A stretch of 22,554 nt of DNA from Candidatus Niyogiibacteriota bacterium (GTDB taxonomy: Bacteria > Patescibacteriota > Minisyncoccia > HO2-45-28), in the NCBI GenBank assembly GCA_016177385.1, contig JACOVJ010000034.1:1-22554 (forward strand), in the 5' to 3' direction. Position numbers and translations under genes: made by a program. Shown one piece after another: positions 13,397-20,334 of the stretch; within the stretch, counting starts at the first letter, position 1; every line of letters begins with the position of its first letter. Below the pieces are notes generated by a model, which saw only the letters and a list, made by a program, of their open reading frames with translations, was not told the DNA's origin and did not search any database.

Positions 13397-14362
13397 CTAG
13401 CGCCATTGCGGTGCTTCTTCTGGAATCATCCTGCTTATTGTCCTTGCGCGCTTATAAACGTGCGCTCCATACTCATCTATAAACTTTGTTGCGGCCCTCG
13501 CTCCCGCATAGTATGCTGCTGCAACCAGCTTTACATTGCCGGCATTATCAAGGTGTACATCAGGAGGCCGTAGTTTCACGCGAAACGCCTTATCTCGAAG
13601 AATGGCTGTAGCTCCAAAAATCGCCGGGATCAAGTGGTATGGGGAGGCGTATTTAACGCCAAGAGCTTCACAAATCTCCGAGCATACTTCACGTTCATAT
13701 TCGAGCCAACCTGTTGGCATGATTTGCATATAACCAACTGCGCCGGCTCCACAGGAAGCGAGTGGATAATGCGCTTGAATCCGATACTTAGGATGCCGAA
13801 GGTACTGATTTATATTACGGAAGATATCCAGAAATGCCGCGCGCTCTGCGTTGAATCGAAAACGCGCCTTGTCCGATTCCCACGATCTCGCCCCGCGAAC
13901 CAATCGGACATTTCCTTCTTTGTCCGATACAAAGGCGCATTCGCCGACCGTAGTGAACCGTATCAGTTCGTTACGGTGGATGCCAACTGTAACACGCGGA
14001 TCGATTCCATCCCCGATTACCGTACTGGCATAGAACGCAAGAAGATAGAAGTCACTGATTGGAATGGGGCTTTTCCGGTTCTGGTAGGCATAAGCCCCTT
14101 TGTACCGCTCAAATGCGCCATTGATCAGAAAGATGCTCTCGGCATCCAGTCCTTGCGCCATTAACAACCGGACATGCCGGGCAGGAATCGTAAACAAGTA
14201 GTGCCTTGCAGAAACAAGCTCCTGTGTTTCATGTACAACACGAAGAGGGGTGGGTTCTGCCAAACAGAACCACCGCCTCTGTTCGACACAACTCTGACTC
14301 AATGAAAACCACAACCAAATGGACACGAGAATGCCGATGATGACCATTAAGGCTCGGGACAT
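13397..14362 (-). CDS. Membrane-anchored lytic transglycosylase-like protein
   Basis: A 321-residue protein with an N-terminal transmembrane or signal segment (4-22), so the enzyme faces the cell wall. The lysozyme-like fold is marked by CGAGAVGYMQIMPTGW (204-219) and, near the end, KLVAAAYYAGARAATKFI, matching the GA-G-QI-P and YNAG motifs of soluble lytic transglycosylases. The best candidate for the catalytic glutamate is E132 in IHRNELIRFTTVGEC, because related proteins carry R-E-S there with the same following VG-C; the usual Ser after Glu is a Leu. Predicted to cleave peptidoglycan glycan strands. AAAGGAAG precedes the ATG. It follows a small three-helix membrane protein in the same direction. 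Confidence 0.78.
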   Translation of the reverse strand: MSRALMVIIGILVSIWLWFSLSQSCVEQRRWFCLAEPTPLRVVHETQELVSARHYLFTIPARHVRLLMAQGLDAESIFLINGAFERYKGAYAYQNRKSPIPISDFYLLAFYASTVIGDGIDPRVTVGIHRNELIRFTTVGECAFVSDKEGNVRLVRGARSWESDKARFRFNAERAAFLDIFRNINQYLRHPKYRIQAHYPLASCGAGAVGYMQIMPTGWLEYEREVCSEICEALGVKYASPYHLIPAIFGATAILRDKAFRVKLRPPDVHLDNAGNVKLVAAAYYAGARAATKFIDEYGAHVYKRARTISRMIPEEAPQWR

Positions 14363-14402
14363 TAGGACTTCCTTTCAAAAAATCAAGGAGCGGTTCAAAA
14401 TT

Positions 14403-14430
14403 AACATAACACGAACTATAAAAAAATCAA
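14403..14430 (-). promoter_or_regulatory. Putative promoter of the transglycosylase gene
   Basis: Minus strand: TTGATT (14430-14425), 16 bases, TATGTT (14408-14403) with TG extension. Its -35 overlaps the upstream gene's terminator. Confidence 0.45.
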
Positions 14431-14448
14431 GCACTTATGGGTGCTTGA
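14420..14448 (-). terminator. Terminator of the three-helix membrane protein gene
   Basis: Eight-bp stem TCAAGCAC (14427-14434) with GTGCTTGA (14441-14448), then seven T on the minus strand (14426-14420). It starts four bases after the stop codon. Confidence 0.8.
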
Positions 14449-14451
14449 AAA

Positions 14452-14823
14452 TCATTTGGCGTTTTCGCCATTCTTTTCCGACTCTATTAGGGCTTTGCTT
14501 TTGATTCCGAATTTTTGAGCGATCAACTGATGTTGGGCGGCGCTGAAACCGGCGATCAGAAGAGCGGTGAGTATCAATCCGACCACGGACGCTTTGTGAT
14601 CGAAAAGGAAGACGAAGACATCAAAATTTGCCCATTTGGCAACAAAAAACGAAACGAGGATTACAACCGGACCCTTGAGCCCCTTTCCCGATAAAAACTT
14701 AGCAAGCCATCGATTTTCAAAAAACATTGCAAGTCCGCGCTCGATCATAATGACAAGCGCTGAAAGATAGGTAAGCGTCTCGATGACCCGGTCTCCGAGC
14801 GGCAGCAATATCTCTGTTTCCAT
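14452..14823 (-). CDS. Small membrane protein with three predicted helices
   Basis: A 123-residue protein, no recognised family. Hydrophobic segments at about 14-33, 50-67 and 78-96 suggest three membrane helices; the C-terminus is charged (KALIESEKNGENAK) and probably cytoplasmic. GAGAGG lies about five bases before the ATG. The downstream gene on the same strand is a lytic transglycosylase, so a holin-like or wall-enzyme partner role is conceivable, but there are no phage genes nearby and each gene has its own promoter and terminator. Divergent from a lipoprotein gene. Confidence 0.65.
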   Translation of the reverse strand: METEILLPLGDRVIETLTYLSALVIMIERGLAMFFENRWLAKFLSGKGLKGPVVILVSFFVAKWANFDVFVFLFDHKASVVGLILTALLIAGFSAAQHQLIAQKFGIKSKALIESEKNGENAK

Positions 14824-14855
14824 TTTACCTCTCTTGAAAAGTCCTTTCCTTCTTT

Positions 14856-14874
14856 ATGATACCACTGTTATCAT
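14856..14874. promoter_or_regulatory. Divergent extended -10 elements in one palindrome
   Basis: Plus strand TG-T-TATCAT (14866-14874) drives the lipoprotein; minus strand TG-G-TATCAT (14864-14856) drives the membrane protein. The two hexamers are the arms of a 19-bp near-palindrome. Neither has a strong -35. Confidence 0.5.
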
Positions 14875-14906
14875 CAATGATAGAGAACATTCACTGTGGA
14901 AAAGTC

Positions 14907-15410
14907 ATGAAACGAATCCCGGCCCTCTGGCTGCTTGCTTCTATTGGCATTCTCATCGGCTGTGCGCCGTCTTCGATAAAAATTTTTCCACTCGATCCCG
15001 ATCGACCCACGGCTATCATAACGGATGCGACCCAACGCATTGCATTCGTCGTCCCCAAAACAGATTCGAGTGGCGAGCCTTTTCTTATTGTGTGCGCAGA
15101 ACCGTCGCCAGATGCGGCCGTTTCGGTCCTTGATAAATATCTAACGAATATCAAGGGCGGTAACGACAAGATCAGTGTCGAGGCTGGTGCTCAGGCGGAA
15201 TTGAATCGCCAGATCATCGCAATGACCGACCGCTCGCAACGCATTGTAATGATGCGCGATTTCTTGTACCGCGTATGCGAAAATTCGCTGAGATCGGATG
15301 TCACGCAAGAAGATACGGCCGCATTTTACGCGATGGCATTCGAGATCGCGAAAGCGATCGTCGAAAATGAAGATCGATCCAAAGCGGTTGACGAATCATC
15401 GCCGCCCTAA
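14907..15410 (+). CDS. Putative lipoprotein of unknown function
   Basis: From ATG 14907 the 167-residue product begins MKRIPALWLLASIGILIGCAPS, a textbook lipoprotein signal with lipobox LIGC, so the mature protein would be lipid-anchored outside the membrane. Start choice: the extended -10 at 14866-14874 places transcription near 14881, ruling out the ATG at 14856. The mature part contains FLIVCAEPSPDAAVSVL and QRIVMMRDFLYRVCENSL, resembling from memory a widespread family of unknown function with IVCAEPSPD and a RD-x-Y-R-x-C-E segment. The two cysteines in these motifs may pair. A terminator follows at once. Confidence 0.75.
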   Translation: MKRIPALWLLASIGILIGCAPSSIKIFPLDPDRPTAIITDATQRIAFVVPKTDSSGEPFLIVCAEPSPDAAVSVLDKYLTNIKGGNDKISVEAGAQAELNRQIIAMTDRSQRIVMMRDFLYRVCENSLRSDVTQEDTAAFYAMAFEIAKAIVENEDRSKAVDESSPP

Positions 15411-15412
15411 AC

Positions 15413-15435
15413 AAATGCTCTTCGGAGCATTTTTT
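15413..15435 (+). terminator. Terminator of the lipoprotein gene
   Basis: Stem AAATGCTC (15413-15420), UUCG tetraloop, GAGCATTT (15425-15432) and continuing T run. Three bases after the stop codon. Confidence 0.85.
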
Positions 15436-15440
15436 GTCAG

Positions 15441-15511
15441 TGGACCTACCGAGAATCGAACTCGGGACTGTGCAATGCGAATGCACCGGTATACCACTTA
15501 CCTATAGGCCC
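15441..15511 (-). tRNA. tRNA-Ala (anticodon CGC)
   Basis: Cloverleaf: acceptor GGGCCTA/TAGGTCC with the alanine identity pair G3-U70, D arm GGTA...TACC, anticodon arm GTGCA-TTCGCAT-TGCAC, T arm CCGAG-TTCGATT-CTCGG, discriminator A. CCA not encoded. Confidence 0.96.
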
Positions 15512-15545
15512 AAACGAAACACCATAAATCTATCAAAAAACAAGA

Positions 15546-15587
15546 AAAAGAGAAGCCCCGCGATCCGCCGTCTAGCGGTGCGGGGCT
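15546..15587 (-). terminator. Terminator of pyrD
   Basis: Stem AGCCCCGC (15554-15561) with GCGGGGCT (15580-15587), an inner CCGC/GCGG pairing, then TTCTCTTTTT on the minus strand. Six bases after the pyrD stop. Confidence 0.82.
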
Positions 15588-15592
15588 CCATC

Positions 15593-16534
15593 CTAATTCG
15601 CTTTTTTCAACATTCTCTGTTCCTCGTTCCATCGCCGCACGGCCTGCGTCGGCCACCATGGCGTTGCCATGAACACCGAACCGAAGCTGACCGCCTGCGC
15701 ACCCAATTGCATCGCATGATCAATATCTTCGTAATTCCAGATGGAGGGCGCAATGACCGGAATGGATGACGCTTCGGAGAGTTTCTGAACCATTTCCCAC
15801 GTATGTTCCTGCGCGATCTTTCCGGATACGCCGCCGCCGCCGAATTTCGCGAAGGGGCTCGTGCGCGCCGGAAACACCCTTTTCCACGGCACGGAGTTGA
15901 TGGATATCGCCTCAGCCAGCCGGTCTTTTTCCAGTCGCCGTGCGATCTCGCAATAATCCTGCGCCACGGACAGTTTCACGATGATGGGATGGGATTTCTT
16001 CAGCGAAGAGCGGGATGCGCTTTCTTTTATCTCGCGAAGCAAATACACAACCTCTTCCGCGGTCGGCAGTTTCCCGTTCTCCGTATTCGGACACGATACA
16101 TTAACCTCGAGGGCCGCCAAATTTTTCATCGCGCCGCAAACAGCGAGCATCATCAGCGCCAAATTGATGGCGCGGGTTTGAATGTCGCCCTCGACACTCG
16201 CGAGAGAAACCACGCCATTCATCTGCGCAAAGGAGCGACCTTCTTCCAGAAGCCACGGACCGAATCCGGGACCCGGCATACCGAGCGCATTCACCCAACC
16301 GACGAGCGTGCCGTTCCGGAACAATGGGCGCACATTCAACCAACTCAGCCAGCGAAACCGGCTATTCCCTTTGCGCCGCGAAAGCGCCAATGTCTTGGTC
16401 GCCACCCAAAAGAGCGAGGGATCGAGCCAGCGCTTGGGCATCCACCGCTCCCATAGCCATCCGCGGCCGTCAAATCCCATCGAGCCCGAAGCGGCGAAAA
16501 ACATGGCTGTCTGACCGTTCGAAAACCGGATCAT
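15593..16534 (-). CDS. pyrD: Dihydroorotate dehydrogenase-like protein
   Basis: Flavin enzyme oxidising dihydroorotate to orotate in pyrimidine synthesis. The 313-residue product from ATG 16534 has the N-terminal FMN segment AASGSMGFDGRG, the substrate-site motif LEVNVSCPNTENGK (C148), HPIIVKLS, and the C-terminal phosphate-binding strand (AQAVSFGSVFM). The SCPN form, without a membrane-targeting extension, is closer to cytosolic class 1 enzymes than to quinone-linked class 2. The usual GGLSGPA and GGI segments read GGGGVSGKIA and APSIWNYED, so the protein is divergent. The frame extends 20 codons upstream of 16534 but these lie in the promoter. GAGGTG precedes ATG 16534. Divergent from an RRM gene. 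Confidence 0.85.
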   Translation of the reverse strand: MIRFSNGQTAMFFAASGSMGFDGRGWLWERWMPKRWLDPSLFWVATKTLALSRRKGNSRFRWLSWLNVRPLFRNGTLVGWVNALGMPGPGFGPWLLEEGRSFAQMNGVVSLASVEGDIQTRAINLALMMLAVCGAMKNLAALEVNVSCPNTENGKLPTAEEVVYLLREIKESASRSSLKKSHPIIVKLSVAQDYCEIARRLEKDRLAEAISINSVPWKRVFPARTSPFAKFGGGGVSGKIAQEHTWEMVQKLSEASSIPVIAPSIWNYEDIDHAMQLGAQAVSFGSVFMATPWWPTQAVRRWNEEQRMLKKAN

Positions 16535-16544
16535 ATGCCACCTC

Positions 16545-16594
16545 TTGCAAAAAAACTCTGTATCTGTTATACTGGACGCGAAGCAAATAGGCAA
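16545..16594. promoter_or_regulatory. Overlapping divergent promoters of pyrD and the RRM gene
   Basis: Plus: TTGCAA (16545-16550), 17 bases, TG-T-TATACT (16565-16573). Minus: TTGCCT (16594-16589), 17 bases, TATAAC (16571-16566). The two -10 hexamers overlap by four base pairs, so polymerase can open only one at a time. Confidence 0.68.
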
Positions 16595-16681
16595 CTAGGA
16601 GCTTCGAAGTTCGCCTTAAGTTTGTGCTCGCGAGAGTGCAGCGCGTCGAAAAGGAGAATTTTTACAAGAGAGTTCGATACG
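16575..16681 (+). promoter_or_regulatory. Structured leader of the RRM gene
   Basis: About 100 bases between transcription start (near 16580) and ATG 16682. GACGCG (16575-16580) can pair with CGCGTC (16642-16647), and CGAAGC (16579-16584) with GCTTCG (16601-16606); the two overlap and compete. A strong AAGGAG (16651-16656) lies 25 bases before the ATG, too far for normal use; a weak GAGAG (16668-16672) is at nine bases. Confidence 0.4.
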
Positions 16682-16981
16682 ATGGCAAAACGACTTTACG
16701 TCGGAAACCTTCCGTACTCGACCACGGATGAAGAGCTGAAAAGCATGTTTGCTGCAGCCGGTTCCGTGGAATCCGCGAATGTTATTTCCGACAAATTCTC
16801 AGGCCGTTCCAAGGGCTTTGGATTCGTCGAAATGAGTTCTGATGCGGATGCGCAGAAAGCCATTGAAATGTTCAATGGCCAGAAGATCGGCGATCGGGCA
16901 ATTGTGGTCAATGAGGCCCGCCCGATGACCGAACGCGCGCCCCGAGGAGGTGGAGGTTACGGCGACCGAGGATCCTATTAA
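16682..16981 (+). CDS. Small RRM-domain RNA-binding protein
   Basis: A single RNA recognition motif protein of 99 residues with the two RNP signatures: RNP2 LYVGNL (residues 5-10) and RNP1 KGFGFVEM (near 44-51). A short Gly/Arg-rich tail (RGGGGYGDRGSY) follows, as in the cyanobacterial and patescibacterial Rbp type associated with cold response and RNA chaperoning. The domain sequence is full length and ungapped. It has its own promoter, a long leader and a strong terminator, consistent with a highly expressed monocistronic gene. Cold induction is an inference from family habit, not from sequence. Confidence 0.93.
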   Translation: MAKRLYVGNLPYSTTDEELKSMFAAAGSVESANVISDKFSGRSKGFGFVEMSSDADAQKAIEMFNGQKIGDRAIVVNEARPMTERAPRGGGGYGDRGSY

Positions 16982-16991
16982 GCTCGCCGAA

Positions 16992-17007
16992 TCCGCCAGA
17001 TGGCGGA
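16992..17007. repeat. Palindromic repeat, possible REP-like element, copy B
   Basis: TCCGCCA-GA-TGGCGGA followed by GAAGG, the same core as copy A at 12810-12825. It sits between the RRM stop and its terminator. Confidence 0.45.
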
Positions 17008-17034
17008 GAAGGCGGCCTAATCTGGGACTCACTC

Positions 17035-17066
17035 AAAAACCCGCATAGCGCGGGTTTTTGATTTTT
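17035..17066 (+). terminator. Terminator of the RRM gene
   Basis: Ten-bp stem AAAAACCCGC (17035-17044) with GCGGGTTTTT (17050-17059), then GATTTTT. Confidence 0.88.
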
Positions 17067-17096
17067 AAACTGTGCCCATGTTACCAAACTTGCCGC

Positions 17097-17134
17097 ATAC
17101 ACTAAACTTACGCTATAGCGTAAGTTTAGTGTAT
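17097..17134. repeat. Perfect 38-bp palindrome
   Basis: Two 19-base arms with no spacer, centred between 17115 and 17116; each arm reads ATACACTAAACTTACGCTA. It is followed by a second copy (17142-17159) of the terminator segment at 17045-17064. No T run. Could be a cruciform, a dimeric operator or the remnant of a small inserted element. Confidence 0.75.
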
Positions 17135-17162
17135 TGATGAAATAGCGGGTTTTTGATTTGAG

Positions 17163-17190
17163 AAAGAAAAACCGGGTCGTTTAAACCCGG
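17163..17190 (-). terminator. Terminator of the purQLC operon
   Basis: Stem CCGGGT (17172-17177) with ACCCGG (17185-17190). On the minus strand it is followed by TTTTTCTTTCT. Confidence 0.8.
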
Positions 17191-17203
17191 AAATTTATTG
17201 CAT

Positions 17204-18023
17204 TCACATCAGTTGCGTACTCAATTCCGCAACGCGCGCGTAATCCGCTTTCACTGCGTCCGGCAGAGCGCCGTCGCGATAATTTTGCTTGTCGAGATAC
17301 CGCTCGCCTTCGAGCAAGCGCCACGAATCGTTGTCGATGACATCGGCGAGCAACAATTCGCCGGTCGTGACATCGATGCCGAATTCGACTTTGAAATCCG
17401 CGAGGCGGAAACCGAGTTTTGCCCATGCCGCCTCCAAAATCAAAAAATTCTGCTGCGCGATGTTCGTCATATCTTCACGATATTTTTTTTTGTTATACGG
17501 AACCTGGCCAGGCCAGAGCGATAGAAATGCTATTTCCATCGGCGCATCCGGAACGAAAAGCATTGCGCCGCGATACAACGAAAACACGATCAATGGGGTC
17601 ATCTTTCGGTAAATCGACGCCTCCGAATCGTTTTCCGCTGGTCTTCAAGAAAAACTCAACCTTCAGTTCCGAAAACCGTGTTCCAATATCAACATTCGGA
17701 AGCAGCTTCACATACGACCCGTACGCCTCGCGGCGGACCACCACTTCGTAGGGGAGCATCTCGCATCGGCGCGCGTAAAAATGGGTTTTGTCGAGCCGGT
17801 CCACGAACGCGACCGGAATGCCGGCGCGTTTCAAAAGGCGGAACACATTGCATGTCGTGGTCGTTGACCATTCCGCTTTGCCTTCCATGACATCGTGCTT
17901 TTTGCCGTCGCCCGCCGTTATGTCGTTTTTGGATTCGATCAAAACCAGTGCCGGCTCATGCCGAATGCTCCAGATGATCTTCGTCTTTCCCTCGGCGATA
18001 ACTTCGCCGCTCCGCACATCCAT
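17204..18023 (-). CDS. purC: SAICAR synthetase (PurC) with an apparent +1 frameshift
   Basis: Ligates aspartate to CAIR in purine synthesis. The ATG 18023 has GGAGG six bases upstream. The first frame encodes residues 1-143 with IAEGKTKII, ESKNDITAGDG, TTTTCNVFRLL and MLPYEVVVRREAYGSY, then runs into a stop at 17493. The second frame, one base away, continues with PLIVFSLYRG and carries FRLADFKVEFGID, LLLADVIDNDSWR and DKQNYRDG, all PurC motifs. The frames join at GAC-CCC-A (run of four C at 17598-17595). Dropping one base gives 272 residues, a normal family length. It could be a sequencing or assembly error, a fresh mutation, or programmed +1 slippage at CCC-A, where tRNA-Pro(UGG) would re-pair on CCA. 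Last gene of the purQ-purL-purC operon. Confidence 0.88.
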
Positions 18024-18061
18024 ATACCACCTCCTTTCAAAGGATTTCTAGATATTCTATA

Positions 18062-19609
18062 TCACTTTTTCCGGATTCCCGCCATCACGAGTATGGGCGT
18101 CGGTTTTATGGAGTGTGCGCCTGATGCGTTATACAAACTCACATTTCCGCCGACGATCGGCACGCGCTTTTCACGACACCGCGCAGAAAGCGCATCGATC
18201 GTTTGGGCGAATACGCCCATCGAATCTCGCGGATGCCCGAAATTCAGGCAATTCGTAAGTCCCAGCGGTTTCGCGCCTAATTTTTTGATCGTGGAATAAC
18301 ACCGGTCAAATGCATATTCGATGCCCTGCGCCGGATCTTTATCGGCACGCCCCTCGTCCGAACTCCAACTCACGATCAATTCACCGTCGATTTCCGGAAT
18401 ATCAAAAATAGCATAAGAACCTTTTTGATCCGGACCCTTAAGAGTGCGGACTCCTACCATCCAATCATATTGATGCCAGATCTCTTGCTTGAGTTTCGCT
18501 GGGGGATTTTGATGAATGCTTTTTTGCGCCTGCCATGGTTTTAATTCATGCTTTTCGTGAACATCGGGAAAAATTTCTTCAAAATCCATTGGGGCTTCTA
18601 TATTTTTGCGCCGTCCCTCGTCATGCACAACCGTATAATTTCCGTCATCCGTCACCGCTCCGATAACATGCGCCTCGAGGTCCCATTTTTTGAATTGCCG
18701 CAAAATAGCGTCACGACATTCGCGCTTTCCCACGATAAGCATCCGCTCCTGCGATTCCGACAGTAAAAATTCCGCGGGCGTCAAATTCGCGGCTTTCACC
18801 GGAACGCGGTTCAAATAAACGCGCGCACCGAGATTCAGGCCGGTTTTTTTGCGGCCGCGCAGTACGACCTCCGATGTGGAGCAGAGGAGCCCCGCCGCGC
18901 CCATATCCTGCATTCCCTCGATCCACTTCGTGTTGGCAAGTTCCCAACATGCTTCGAGCAATAATTTTTCCAAAAACGGGTCGGGGTCCTGCGTCGTAGA
19001 TTCGTCGAGCCGCTCCAGATTAGCCGATGCCATTTCGGCTCCACCGATACCATCGCGACCCGTGCGCGCGCCGACATAAATCAAGTCGCTTCCGACCGTC
19101 AATGCATTTCCATAAATAATGTTCGATTTTTTTATGAGCCCGAACGCCGCCACATTCACCAAGCAATTATTATTGTAGGTTTTGTCGAAAAAAATATCGC
19201 CACCAACCACGGGCACGCCAACACAATTCCCATAATCGGCGATGCCGCGCACCGCCTCGCGAAACAATCGCTCGGAATTCGCATCGGTCCCGAACCGCAA
19301 AAAATCCAAAAGGCCGATCGGCCGCGCGCCCATCGTAAAAATATCGCGCAGGATCCCGCCGACGCCGGTCGCCGCGCCCTGATACGGGCGGATGAAGGTC
19401 GGATGATTGTGGCTCTCAATCCGCAATGCGAGCGCCCAGCCGCGCCCCAGATCAAGAATGCCCGCATTCTCGCCCGGCCCTTGGATGACCGCTGGGCCCG
19501 CGGTCGGTAGGCGCGACAAAAATTTCTTCGTGCTTTTGTAACTCGTGTGCTCGCTCGCCATCGCTTCGGCCAATCGGCGCGCAAGTGCGTCTTTATCGTT
19601 TCCCAACAT
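18062..19609 (-). CDS. purL: FGAM synthase subunit PurL, lacking the final domain
   Basis: Converts FGAR to FGAM with PurQ supplying ammonia and, in this class, PurS as a third subunit (not seen here). Residues match small PurL in order: MASEHTSYKSTK, GPGENAGILDLG, ALRIESHNHPTFIRPYQGAATGVGGILRDIFTMGARPI (first AIRS domain), QDMGAAGLLCSTSE and LLSESQERMLIV (first AIRS_C), TNCLNFGHP and GGNVSLYNASG, PTPILVMAGI (second AIRS). It then stops; the second AIRS_C domain of about 200 residues is missing, and only 38 bases separate the stop from purC. Length 515 against about 740 normally. The ATG lies 17 bases inside the end of purQ, so translation is probably coupled. Activity is uncertain. Confidence 0.9.
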   Translation of the reverse strand: MLGNDKDALARRLAEAMASEHTSYKSTKKFLSRLPTAGPAVIQGPGENAGILDLGRGWALALRIESHNHPTFIRPYQGAATGVGGILRDIFTMGARPIGLLDFLRFGTDANSERLFREAVRGIADYGNCVGVPVVGGDIFFDKTYNNNCLVNVAAFGLIKKSNIIYGNALTVGSDLIYVGARTGRDGIGGAEMASANLERLDESTTQDPDPFLEKLLLEACWELANTKWIEGMQDMGAAGLLCSTSEVVLRGRKKTGLNLGARVYLNRVPVKAANLTPAEFLLSESQERMLIVGKRECRDAILRQFKKWDLEAHVIGAVTDDGNYTVVHDEGRRKNIEAPMDFEEIFPDVHEKHELKPWQAQKSIHQNPPAKLKQEIWHQYDWMVGVRTLKGPDQKGSYAIFDIPEIDGELIVSWSSDEGRADKDPAQGIEYAFDRCYSTIKKLGAKPLGLTNCLNFGHPRDSMGVFAQTIDALSARCREKRVPIVGGNVSLYNASGAHSIKPTPILVMAGIRKK

Positions 19610-20267
19610 ATCGTTCGATCGCGCGGATAAAATGGGCGCCGTCCCTCGCGCGCTCGGGATGCGGCATCAGGCCGAAGATCGTCTTTTCTTTATTACAGAT
19701 GCCCGCGATATCGTTGACTGAGCCGTTCGGATTCGCGCCGTCATACTTCAAAAAAATCTGGTCGTTCGCTTTAAGTTCGCGGAGTAGCGCAGAGGATGCG
19801 CGATATCGTCCGTACCCGTGGGCGACCGGAAGGCGCAGTTTTTTCCTGAGTAATCGCGCATCACCGAACACGGACGCGCCCATGATCTTGCAGATCGTCC
19901 AATCACAGAAAAATCGTTTGGATTCATTGCGTTCAAGCGCGCCCGGCAGCAATCCCGCTTTCACAAGAATTTGAAATCCGTTGCAAATACCAAGGATCGG
20001 CTTTCCCGCCGCCGCAAATTTCCGCACCGCGCTCATAATAGGGGACCGGAGCGCAAGAACGCCGGGGTTTATCGTGTATTTCGCCGTTGCTTTTTCATAG
20101 ACACGGTCGCCGAATGCGAATCCGCCGGGCAATACCACAAGATCGCATTTTGGAATCACGCGCTCTTTATACCAAACAAAAAACGGCACATGGCCGTTCT
20201 TTGCGAAAAAATTCAGCGCGTCATAATCGCAGTTGGAACCGGGAAAACGAATAATTCCGACTCGCAT
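19593..20267 (-). CDS. purQ: FGAM synthase glutaminase subunit
   Basis: Class I glutamine amidotransferase that feeds ammonia to PurL. 224 residues from ATG 20267: MRVGIIRFPGSNCD at the start, LPGGFAFGDR (oxyanion strand), the nucleophile C95 in GICNGFQIL, and the His-Glu pair in GLMPHPERARD near the end. Length is normal. No Shine-Dalgarno: TATAGT lies exactly six bases before the ATG, so the operon mRNA is probably leaderless. The reading frame continues upstream through the tRNA-Pro region, but this is not protein-like. First gene of purQ-purL-purC; its stop overlaps the purL start by 17 bases. Confidence 0.95.
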   Translation of the reverse strand: MRVGIIRFPGSNCDYDALNFFAKNGHVPFFVWYKERVIPKCDLVVLPGGFAFGDRVYEKATAKYTINPGVLALRSPIMSAVRKFAAAGKPILGICNGFQILVKAGLLPGALERNESKRFFCDWTICKIMGASVFGDARLLRKKLRLPVAHGYGRYRASSALLRELKANDQIFLKYDGANPNGSVNDIAGICNKEKTIFGLMPHPERARDGAHFIRAIERYVGKR

Positions 20268-20273
20268 ATTTTT

Positions 20274-20279
20274 ACTATA
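20274..20279 (-). promoter_or_regulatory. -10 element of the purQLC operon, leaderless
   Basis: TATAGT (20279-20274) on the minus strand, six bases before the purQ ATG. No clear -35 and no TG extension. Confidence 0.5.
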
Positions 20280-20334
20280 CCTGTCGGGTACATTCGCGCT
20301 ACTGCGCTCAGTACCTCCCTCGTCTTCACTCGGT

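Noticed and set aside
17204..18023. purC as two separate genes
   Set aside because: Neither part has all catalytic motifs, and the second has no ribosome binding site at its first ATG (17602).
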